From the NCBI RefSeq assembly GCF_016808335.1, contig NC_053138.1:51614951-51678950 (forward strand): a DNA stretch of 64,000 nucleotides, in the 5' to 3' direction. Position 1 is the first letter of the stretch, and the number at the start of each line of letters is the position of its first letter. Positions 49,081-59,166 of the stretch are shown one piece after another. The position numbers and the translations under genes are program-made. The DNA is from Panicum virgatum. Its lineage: Eukaryota; Streptophyta; Magnoliopsida; Poales; Poaceae. The notes beneath the pieces were generated by a model, which was given only the letters and a program-made list of their open reading frames with translations, was not told the DNA's origin and did no database searches.

Positions 49081-49786
49081 GGAAGGGAAGGAAGGATGCG
49101 AGTGTGCTGCTAGGGAGAGCTAGGGTTTTGCTCGCCGGCCGCTTTCTCCGTGGTGGGGAGCGGCGGGTGTTGGACTGGGCTGGACCTGGACTGGACTTGG
49201 AAGGGAGCTGGCTGGCTGGAACGGCGACGCCAGGTGGCACCACGTGGGGTTCTGACAGTGGGCCCGAAGGACTGGATTGACGAAGACGGTTGGACGAAAT
49301 GCTGGGGAATCGGTGGTCACCTTTGTTCTCAGTTTGAAAAATGCTACGGCGACATCGTCGGCACGTAGCCTTGCTCACACTTCTCTACCTTTTTTTTTTT
49401 TGCAAAACACGAAAGCCTGAGCCTATCACTGACAACGCAGCGTCAATTAGATTTTAAAATGAATTTAAAAACTATATAATATGTGTCAAATCGAGAACTC
49501 GAACAAAGATATGTTTCAGCACAAGAAATCTTATCAACTCAGCCACCCTCAATTTGCCTCGGCAATCTAATTTTGTTCGTCCTCGGATTTTGCTGGAGTG
49601 ATTTTTATCATATTTGGTGGAGATTGTGTTATTTTCAAGTTTTTTTTAGACATGGGAATAATAAATCGGTCTCAATATCCATCTTGTGGATGTATACGGC
49701 CAAAAAATTACAAAAGTTCTGAGCTCTATGTCTGAAATAAAGGATTTCACCAAAAACAAAAAAGAAAAGATATAAAACAACAAAAA

Positions 49787-50244
49787 AAACTCGGCCGGAG
49801 GGGTGAACGGACTCCACCGTTTTCATTAAGAGGAAGCGACTCGGCTTCTCCTGGCCACAGAAAAATCTCCGAACCCTGGCCCATGCCCGAGAGGGCCAAG
49901 CCTTGCGGCGAGCACAGTAAGGAGATTTTTTTTACCCACGAGCAGAACCCGTGGGGAGCGACTGTGCCACACCCGGTTATTCGTACCAGACTGGGATCGA
50001 ACCTGGGCGGGTGGCCTCCACGACGGGCAGGGCGGATCTACAGGGGGCTGAGGGGGCTCCAGTCCCCCTACTGCCCAAAACTCCATGGAGCCCCCCCACC
50101 ACAGCCCCCCTAAAATTTTGGAGATCATTGATGAAGGAAGGGAGGGAACAAGAAAGAAGAAGGGTCACCAGCCCCCCTGCCTTCCATTCCTGGCTTCGCC
50201 ACTGACGACGGGAGTGCCCACCACTACGCTACGAGCGCGTTGGC
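49787..50244 (-). mobile_element. tRNA-derived SINE (Au-like), interrupted
   Basis: Flanked by a perfect 17-base TSD ATATAAAACAACAAAAA (49770-49786 and 50245-50261). On the minus strand it begins with an A-box-like TAGCGTAGTGGTGGGCAC, has a B-box-like GGTTCGATCCC near 49990, and ends in a T run, as Au-type plant SINEs do rather than in poly-A. A 177-base hAT element splits it between the two boxes. A related shorter copy lies at 58415-58621. The family name is inferred from structure. Confidence 0.78.
50028..50204. mobile_element. hAT-type MITE inside the SINE
   Basis: 177 bases with ends CAGGGCGGATC and GCTTCGCCACTG (imperfect inverted repeats) and a perfect 8-base TSD ACGACGGG (50020-50027 and 50205-50212). 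It post-dates the SINE. Confidence 0.85.
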
Positions 50245-50264
50245 ATATAAAACAACAAAAATAA

Positions 50265-51060
50265 GGTAAAAAACTAGGTTCCAATCTTTTTCTTTATTCC
50301 CACTTCAACCCGCAATGTCTTCACGTAGTTACCAATCCATCATATATATATATCTCTCTCGTCTGCTTGGTGTTCATATCGTCGTTGCTTGCCAAATCAT
50401 TTCACATAAACTAGTGCCTTGCGCGCGCCTTGGCGCGTGTAATTTATTTATTTGTTTTTGTTTGGCAATATAAGTTTATATAGAGATTTGTAGTAGATGT
50501 ATAGACAAATGGATATACATAGATAGAAATATGATATTTATTTTTAAAGCAAAGAATGCAAAAAAATAGTAGCTGAAATCCGACGTCTCAATCTCGCCGT
50601 CGAAGGCGGCCGGGAGCGGTCCTGGGGCATCTCCTCACCATGCAATGCGCGGCTATCACACCCGACCTGCGGCACCGCAGCGTACCGGAACGAGTCCGAG
50701 TCGCCCGCCGGTGACGGCATGAACTCGCCACACCCATTGAGGGCGTGCCCGGCGGTCCGCCCAAACTCGCCGCGTGGCTCTCCGGCCTAGCTTCACTGCC
50801 GTCGTTGCAGTAGAGCACACACCCATTCAGAGGCCACCAAAATTACCGGTCGAGAGTTCTAGATTCAGATATTTTGTAGTGACCGAATGGATAGCTGACG
50901 CGTGGACCATTCGTGTCTCAAGGCCTCAAAGATAACGATGGCACGGCCAATCACATGCCCTGTCAATTTAGGATCGAATAGTAGGAATCTTTTTTTACTG
51001 GCGTGTCCAGTCTGCCCTTGCGCCGACCTTCGGGGCATTCACATATAGAAATTAGGGCCG
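50265..51060. other. Region without a gene
   Basis: Repeat-like AT-rich DNA with a GC-richer part near 50580-50830. The open frames there have no recognisable content. No transposon ends were resolved. Confidence 0.45.
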
Positions 51061-52520
51061 TGATTAGATTCAAAAATTTTATCCCAAAAACGTCACATCG
51101 AATATTTGAGCACAGGCATGGAATACTAAATAAAATCTATTTACAAAACTTTTTACACGGATAGGTTGTAAATCGCGAGACGAATCTAATGAGCTACTTA
51201 ATCTATGATTTGCAACAGTGATACTACAGTAACCATTCACTAATTATGAGTTAATTATGAATTAAGTATGCTCATTAGATTCGTCTTGTGATTTACAACC
51301 CATTCGTGCAAAAAGTTTTGTAAATAGATTTTATTTAGTACTCCAAAATAGCAAGATTCCCTTTCATCTGTAGTCATACAGTGGTACTACAGTAACCGCT
51401 CACTAATTATGAGTTAATCATGAATTAAGTATGCTCATTAGGTTCGTCTCGTGATTTACAACCCATCCGTGTAAAAGGTTTTGTAAATAGATTTTATTTA
51501 GTACTCTGAAATAGCAAGATTTCCTTTCATCCGTAGCCATACAATGGTACTACAGTAATCGTTTACTAATTATTAGTTAACCATGAATTAAGTATGCTCA
51601 TTAGATTCGTCTCGTGATTTACAACCCGTTTCGTGATTTGCAACCCATCCGTGCAAAAAGTTTGTAAATAGATTTTATTTAGTACTCCGAAATATCAAAA
51701 TTCTCTTTCATCCATAGCCATACAGTGGTACTACAGTAACCGATCACTAATTATGAGTTAATCATGAATTAAGTATGCTTATTAGGTTCGTCTCGTGATT
51801 TACAACCCGGCCTGTAATAGGTTTTGTAAATAGATTTTATTTTGTACTCCGAAATAGCAAGATTCCCTTTCATCCGTAGCCATACAGTGATACTACAATA
51901 ATCATTCACTAATTATGAGTTGATCATGAAGTAACTATACTCATTAGTTTCGTCTCGTGATTTGCAACCCATCCATACCAAAGGTTTTGTAAATAAATTT
52001 TATTTAGTACTCCGAAATAGTAAGATTCCCTTTCATCTGTAGCCATACAATGGTACTACAGTAATCGTTCACTAATGATTCGTCTCGTGATTTACAACCC
52101 GTCTCGTGATTTACAACTCATCTGTGCAAAAAGTCTGTAAATAGATTTTATTTAGTACTCCGAAATATCAAAATTCTCTTTCATCCATAGCCATACAGTG
52201 TTACTACAGTAACCGATCACTAATTATGAATTAATCATGAATTAAGTATGCTTATTAGGTTCGTCTCGTGATTTACAACCCGGCCTGTAAAAGGTTTTGT
52301 AAATAGATTTTATTTTGTACTCCGAAATAGCAAGATTCCCTTTCATCCGTAGTCATACAGTGATACTACAATAACCGTTCACTAATTATGAGTTGATCAT
52401 GAAGTAAGTATGCTCATTAGATTCGTCTCGTGATTTGTAACCCATCCATACAAAAGGTTTTGTAAATAGATTTTATTTAGTACTCTGAAATAGAAAGATT
52501 TTCTTTCATCCGTAGCCATC
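51061..52520. repeat. Tandem array derived from a grass MITE, with higher-order structure
   Basis: The left end resembles the start of a grass MITE. From about 51200 a unit of roughly 162 bases recurs about seven times. Each contains GTACTACAGTAACCG, GTCTCGTGATTTACAACC, TTGTAAATAGATTTTATTTAG and TTTCATCCGTAGCCATAC. The last phrase recurs near 51365, 51527, 51707, 51869, 52034, 52182, 52344 and 52508, spacings of 162, 180, 162, 165, 148, 162 and 164. The block from 51527 and the block from 52034 share the same order of three unit variants, so a trimer of about 0.5 kb has itself duplicated. Confidence 0.85.
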
Positions 52521-52539
52521 GGATCACGATCGGACGGGT

Positions 52540-53428
52540 GAAATTTTTTTGGCCGACGTGGCTGCCTGAGAGGGCGCGGAGGGTCGGCGCTTTCATATAT
52601 AGAAATCTCTGCCTAGCGTATAGGTGTGTGGAGATGTCGCCATCGCCTCCAAAAAGGAAGTGGCACCACGATGTGTCACCAATATCAATTCCAGCGTCGT
52701 GTCGATTAGAATTTCCTCAAACAGATTCCTATAGCACCCGAGAATAACAGGAACCAGTAGATAGTGCATCGGCAAAGCCTCCAACGAACAAAGGCGCAAG
52801 AAGCATTGCCATTGTTGGCCGGCGTGAGGCCCAAAGACAACTCCACACACCTACACCCACCAAGAGCACCAGCCAGCGATCCACCTCCGAGGCTCGAGCC
52901 TTCATCAGCGATAGTTGCCATTGTTGCCCCCATCTTGCCTTCGCGCCGACTCCTTGTGTGAGGCCAGATCCGGGGGAGATGAGCCTGCCGCCACCTTCAT
53001 CATGGCAATGCGGGCTTCCAGTGGCGAGCTCCGGCGGCAGCACAACAAGGGGGGAGGGGGTGGGGACGAGTGGGATGGGAGGCAGCACCACCCGTGTCGC
53101 CCGGGGGGGGGGGGGGGGGGGTGGGCAGTCGAAAGGGTGGTTTTCGCCTCAGGTGATCAGAAAGACGATCTTGATTTGCTATTGAAGAGATTCGTCGGAT
53201 TCTTAGATTCAGCTTGACACATGGTAAATTTCACGAACTCCTCGTTTTCCAACAATTAACAACATTGGTTTAGTCAGAAACAGAAATCAGCAATTACTAC
53301 TACTGCCACTAAAAAGAGACCAGCATTAGAAATTTTGGGAGCGCTTCACCTTCAGGTGACCGAAGGACTCAGGATTCATGAGCCTGATCTGTACAGAATG
53401 TGCAGCTATGTGCTCCAGTTAAATTTTA
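52540..53428. other. Region without a confident gene
   Basis: Moderately GC-rich DNA with open frames on both strands but no domain, no convincing splice structure and no transposon ends. It includes a run of about 20 G near 53102-53122. Confidence 0.45.
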
Positions 53429-54769
53429 GGGAAATTAGTCTATGGTACATTTTCAAATAGTGATTTTGTGCCGCGCACACTCTATTATTTGAATTTGTGC
53501 ACAACACACTGCGATTTTGTATTTTTGTCTCCAACACACTGCAGCACATAAAAGGATTTTTTTGCCCTTGCAAAAACCGGACCCACCCGTCAGCTCTCTC
53601 CCTCTCCCCGTCAGGAAGACAGAAAGAGAGAGAGAGAGCCGGAGCCGAAGCCGCGACGCGTCGCCGGGGGGCTCGAGCCCGGGGTGGATCTGCGTTGAGC
53701 TCGGTGTCGAAGGAGCCTCCGGCGGGGCGGAGTTGCTGTTGCCCGCGCCATCGGGCTGCCCTTGCTCCGGGCGCGGCGGAGCAGCCGAGGCGGTTCCGTC
53801 CACCGCCGCCGCCTGCGGATCTGCCATGGGAAAGGGAGGGACTGGGAGGAGGCGGATCCATGCTACCGGCCCCTGCGGAGAGGGCGAGATTGAAGCTGCG
53901 CCGGCTCGCCTGCTCTAGCTCTGGCCGGCGGCCAGTGCGCGGGCCAGCTTAATGTGGGGAGCTGGAGCTCCAACGGCTGGCGCGGGCGCGGAGGGGCGAG
54001 CAGCAAAGGAGGGCGATGCGCTCGTGGCCATGCGCTCGCCAACGCTGCGGTGAGGGGCCCTGCTAGCCGGGGAGAACGAGGATCTCGCGGGGCCCTGCAT
54101 GCCGCGCCGAGCTCTGCCCTGGAGCGCGCGGGTAGTGGTGGGGCCGGCGGGGGCGGAGGTTGCGGCGGGGTCGAAGGTTGCGATGGCACGGAGCAGAGCG
54201 CAACGCGCGGAGCGTGGCGGCGGCGAGCGAGCAGCGTGGGCCTTCGCGGGAGCTGCGGCGCGGCCTCACATGGACTAGCAGCGGGCGGGCGGCGCGGAGC
54301 TGCGGCATCCGCGGGGACCGGAGGCGCGGCCTGCACCGAGCGGCGTCCTGCGCCGATGCCCCGGGCGGCCGTCCGCCGCCAGCGAGGGAGAGGATGGAGG
54401 GGGGCGCCGTCCGTCCGCCCGCTGCCCCGGCAAGCTCCAAGGCCGGCACGCCTCGCGGGGAGAGTGAGCATAGGAGGGGCGGCGCGGCCCTGCGGCTCAC
54501 TGGAGGCCGCCAGGGTCCTGCCTCGCCGCGCGCTGCTCCTGCCAAAGCCCCGCCGTGCTGCGCTTTTGTTCAGAGGGGAAGGAGGAAGGAGGAGAGGGAG
54601 AGAGCTGACGGGTGTCCCCGATTTTTGCAAGGGCAAAAAAGTCCTTTTATGTGCTGCGGTGTGTTGGAGACAAAAATACAGAATCACAATGTGCTGTGCA
54701 TAAATTCGAAGTATGAAGTGTGCGCGGCATAAAATCACCATTTGGGGATGTGCCACAGACCAATTTCCC
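53429..54769. mobile_element. MULE with long inverted repeats and GC-rich interior (Pack-MULE candidate)
   Basis: 1,341 bases between perfect 9-base TSDs TAAATTTTA (53420-53428 and 54770-54778). The ends GGGAAATTAGTCTATGG and its near inverse continue as inverted repeats for about 180 bases, sharing GTGTTGGAGACAAAAATAC. The interior (about 53640-54590) is very GC-rich and open in several frames on both strands but matches no family I recognise. No transposase. The right end lies 97 bases from the NdhU stop codon, probably in that gene's 3' UTR. Confidence 0.88.
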
Positions 54770-54874
54770 TAAATTTTACCATGTAACAGTATGCTTATCA
54801 TTTACAGCATTCATACAGGGAAGATATACGGTATTGGGGTTGCAGTTCATCTTTTGCAGGGGGCGAGAGGTCCC

Positions 54875-56759
54875 TCATCTGTTGAGGGTCACCGAGAACA
54901 CAACAGAGAGTATGAACCACGCCAGGAAGAAGTAGCCAACGAGCTTTGTCGGGACCTCGTCTTCAGGTTCCTGTTCCCAATCATGCAACAACAACCCGGA
55001 TCATGTAACGCACAACAAAGAGCGAAGTCACATGGATTTAACTGCTTGTTTTCTTATTAGGAAAAAAAGTGTTTTCCTAGCAGGGATTTGGATGGAATTT
55101 TGTACTTTGAAAATTGGTCTCATTGTCACTAAATCATGGGTCCTACATGTCATCCTCACAACCAATTATAGTTTTCAAAACTGCAATATTTGAGAGTCCT
55201 TTGCTGTTTCTCGACATGGTGCTATTAATGGTAGTTTATTTGTAAAACCCTTAGAAGCAGCAACTTTTTATAGTCATTTTGGAGAATACTAATGAGTTAG
55301 TATTGTCATAGTTTTAAAAATGACAAGTCATCCTCATAAAATGAAAATTGCAAACCTGGGGAGGATCTGGTGCCGGCTCCAAGGGATCTACTTGAAAAGG
55401 CCAGACATATCGCTCAGGTTGCCCACTTCTGGACATGCTCCAATCATATAATCTTCGCTCTTCCTCAGTTGATAGTATGGTAAATGATTCCTACAGATGT
55501 GCAGATATGACTGAAGTACTGGAAAATGGAACGGGTGAAGTGAGGCATTCTGGCTCCCAGTTTAGGATCAGAACCTTTAGGAGGTCAAGTTCCTTGTTGA
55601 GCTCCTCTTCTTCCAGTTTTTTGCTATTTAGTTCTTCACATTTTTTCTCATAGGCAGCGGTTACCTGATTATTGAACTCAGTTATTGAAATATCATAGCG
55701 CTCAGCTGAAAGTAGCTACCAATTACTGACAAATAAAGGAAACCATTAAAACAGTAAAGTGAATTTGGGAGTAAAGCACAGTGGAAATAAACTTGAGAAG
55801 TTGATGCAAGATAAAAGGTGCTATACCGCCTTTAAATCTAACCTCTGCAATTACACTCTGGATTTATATGCTCTCTGATGGAGCTAACTGAATGAAACAC
55901 GACGCACTTGACAGCCATACAAATTTAGTTAAGCCACATGTTTACTCTTAGAAGAGGTGTTTGTCTGATTACTTACCATGTTTTGGGCCCACTGAAAACA
56001 TTAATTAATGGGCCCATGCTATTGTGGCAAATTACATTTACCTCATCAGTAGAAGCTAGTCTTGTGACTCCAAGCCTCCCATAGTGATCAGCATCTGTAA
56101 TAGCTGCAAGTATGCCAAAGATATGCTTCAACACAGAATAGCTTTTATAAGTAAGGACATTATAAGTAACTGTCACATCGAATTTATCCCGTTTCCTAAT
56201 TCCTACCCGTTGAGATATTTCATTGCAGCAAAACTTTGCAAGTCTGCTAGAATCTGAAAAATCAATGCATGGGGAAAAAAAATCCGAAAGTCCCCTGAAA
56301 ATGCCAACTTTATAAGCTGCTACCATTTCACCCAATCCATATTTCTGAAGAAACTGTTGAGCAGGAAACAATGGCATCGACGCGATTTATATTCCCAAGG
56401 GAAGGAAGGAATGTGCCACGGGGACCAAGAAACGCACCTAGGCCACGCATCGCCTTCTGCACATTCTCCGCGGAGATGAGCGAGTAGGGCGGCCGCGTGG
56501 AGGTTGCGGCGCCCCCGGCGACCTCGGTGCCCGCTTCATCCACCTCCGCCACCGCGGCGGCGCCCTCGGAGCCTGCAGCGCCGCCGGCTGCGGCGGCGGC
56601 GGCGGCGCACCGCGCGCGGAACGACGCCGCAGCCGCGAATCGGGTGGGGAGGGAGCGGAGGCGGAGGCGGGGGGTGGAGGGTGAAGAGTGGGAGCGGGAA
56701 GATGTTGCGGACGCGAAGGCGGACGGCGCCGGCGGGGAGGTGATGCCGAGGGCAGCCAT
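54875..56759 (-). CDS. ndhU: Chloroplast NDH complex subunit NdhU
   Basis: Subunit of the ferredoxin-binding side of the thylakoid NDH complex, which carries cyclic electron flow around photosystem I. Five exons on the minus strand: 56438-56759, 56042-56103, 55575-55664, 55356-55490, 54875-54970, giving 234 residues. Seen: an Ala/Ser/Arg-rich transit peptide, SLISAENVQKAMRGL, then a J-like domain (ITDADHYGRLGV, a charged helix EEEELNKELDLLK, and FTILSTEEERRLYDW) without the HPD motif of true DnaJ proteins. It ends in a Pro-rich linker (PDPPQ/EPEDEVPTK) and one C-terminal membrane span (LVGYFFLAWFILSVVFSV). All introns are GT-AG and phases agree. A longer open frame at 55973-56377 overlaps exon 2 but is mostly intron and is not the gene. 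Confidence 0.92.
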
Positions 56760-58396
56760 GGTGGTGGTGGAGGCTGATGGTGGGAAAGAGGAGAGCGCGG
56801 GAGATAAGGGAGGTGGGGATGGAAATAAACGATTTTGAGCTTTCCCTTTTTCTTAGTTCATTCACATTTAATTTTCAGATTTACTAAAAAGAATAAGAAT
56901 ATAATATTTCTAGTCTCAAGTAGAAATTCTCACAAAATTGTATCAAGCAGTAAACCGTGAGTATATGACATTTTTGTGATGGAATTTTCACGAGTCATCA
57001 TGTAGTTTCCAAGATGAGTTAGGAAATTAGGCGACATAAATAAGATCCTGAACACAAATATTTGAAATCTTGAGCGATTAGGAATCACCTCATATTCAAA
57101 TCAAACACCTGCAAAAAGCACACGCACTTAACTAATACGGGCCCTTTCCTATCAAGCGCATATCTCAAATACTACTCTCTGTCTGGGGAAAAAAAAAGTC
57201 GTTATGTGACTTCAATTGTCCTATAATTTTTGTCACTATTATTCCAATTAATAGTGCCAACTACGACTAATAAATAGGAACAAGTAAGACTACACTAATT
57301 TGACAGATTTGTTTATTAAAAAAATAACCTCCTTTTATTTTATGATGGATAATGGATGAATGAAGTACCGAAGTAGACAGGAGTAGATTATCGGGGGACT
57401 TGCAGTGACCACATGCTCTCATTCCGATAAGAAAAAGGCCTACATGTTTCCCACTTCCTACCTCTCGCTGTCGCTCGGTGCCCCGTCGTCTCTTTCAGTT
57501 CCACTTCCACAGGGCGTCTCCCCAAATTGACTCCTGTCTCCTGCCCCTCACTCACCAGGCGGATGTTGAGATGATTATGGATGTTGTGATTCCACAAAAT
57601 TACTTGAAACACCCTCTTAGTACAAAGTTAATGTTATGTGGAATGGTTTCATCCAAGATGAGATGGTTCAACTCACCCATCCAAACGTGCATCTTGAACC
57701 ATTCCATACAAGAATCAAATGGTTCAACCAACCAAACACACTCTAAGAAACAGCTATTGGGCAATGCGAGCGTCGACAAATAAAAAAGGCCAACCCAAAT
57801 GGTGTGATACCCAGAGCAGGGCACCGTTAGGTCAAAAAAATTGCTGCTGCAGGGCTCCCTATGGGCGCAACAGCACCATTATAATTATTTTCTGCCTCTA
57901 TTTATCTTCTCCGATCCCTCTACCCAAGGTAACAAATAGCAGATAGCGGGTTGGTTGCGGATTGCTCTCGGGGTAGCAGATAGCCGACAGCGGGTGCTAT
58001 TGCGGACGCACGCTAAATTCCAATAGCGGCATCTAATGATCACTCGTGAATTTAAGTATATACGTCATGAAACAAGATTTTCTATCACAATAAAAATCTA
58101 CTTCACGATAGAATAATGATAGATCGATATATAACTTAATAATGAGAATTGATTATTAATAAACCATTACATCTCAACATCTAAAAATGCTATTACGACC
58201 GCTAAGTTTCAAACCGCTACACAAGGAACACTACCTCATAGCCGGAGGTCCTGTACCCCTTCATGCAGTCGGCGCGGTCGATCAGTTGAGGAGAGGCAAT
58301 AATCAACCATGCCATGAAGCGATCCACATGCAAGCAGGTACTCCATCATAGGTGAAGCCGGGCAAAGTATGTAGCTAGCTAGACACAGCTAGCGCA
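56760..58396. other. Intergenic region between divergent genes
   Basis: AT-rich, with MITE-like phrases (near 57170-57370 and 57590-57750) lacking clean ends, and a degenerate repeat around 57930-58230. No exon-like open frame was identified. Confidence 0.45.
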
Positions 58397-58414
58397 CACA
58401 TGCATCTGCAAGTT

Positions 58415-58621
58415 AAAATCGCCACGGGAGAGGGGGTGTGAATGGACCCCACTGTTTTTCAGTAAGAGGAAGTGACTCGGGTTCTCCTGGCCGTAGAAAA
58501 ATCTCTCGAATCCTGGCCTATGCCTGAGAGAGCCAAGCCTTGCGGCAAGCACAAAGAGAGAGATTTATTTACCTGCAGGCGGAAAGCGACGCTACTGAGC
58601 CAGGCTACCCAACTCGGTTCG
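58415..58621 (-). mobile_element. SINE, second copy, shorter
   Basis: Related to the SINE at 49787-50244: it shares CTTGCGGCAAGC and the GAGGAAG-TGACTCGG region. It is flanked by an 18-base direct repeat CACATGCATCTGCAAGTT (58397-58414 and 58622-58639). The part with the A box is missing, consistent with 5' truncation on insertion. It ends in a T run on the minus strand. Confidence 0.78.
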
Positions 58622-59166
58622 CACATGCATCTGCAAGTTGAGCAGATTGTTTCGCGCCTTGTCTGTAAATAAGAGGTTGGATAGGAAACTACATATATAC
58701 GAGCAATTGCCAGTTTCTTTTTATCCCCTTCTACGGCCCCGCAATGCTGTTTTTGTGGGTGTAGACTGTAGACGAGCCGCGATGGCGAGCATGGACGGCG
58801 GGCACCACGGAGAAGCAGCGTAGGATCCGGCGGACCGACGGCGTGGATGGAAGCCGACTGCACGCCCGTGACTTCCTTCACCCCCTGAGGTGTGGTCGTG
58901 GATCTGCGCGTCAACGGCCCGGCCCCACACGGCTTGACGCCGCCCGCACTGTCGCGGAAATTCAGGCCCCCAGACGTCACCCACCACCACACCCCTCCCA
59001 CAAAAAGGCCACTTCACCGCGTACGTGGGGGCGAGCTCAGGAAGCAACCCGCGATTCCCCCCTCCTCTTCTTCTTCTGCCCGTGAAGTTCCGATCGAGCC
59101 GGATCCGCGAGGCAGGCACCACCCGATCGCCGCGTTTCGGGAGGGAGCTTCCGGGGGAGGCCGCGG

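Noticed and set aside
51200..52520. CRISPR-like array
   Set aside because: Units are contiguous, about 162 bases, with no short repeat/unique spacer pattern, and the organism is a plant.
53863..54756. Minus-strand 297-codon frame and overlapping plus-strand 249-codon frame
   Set aside because: Both run through the GC-rich MULE interior and into its inverted repeats. Composition explains the lack of stops.
55973..56377. Minus-strand 134-codon frame as the NdhU gene or another gene
   Set aside because: Only the 21 codons of NdhU exon 2 are coding. The rest is intron on both sides, shown by the exon phases and family sequence.
57170..57370. Stowaway MITE upstream of NdhU
   Set aside because: Starts with a CTCTCTGTCTGGGG-like end, but the other end and TA duplication could not be matched convincingly.
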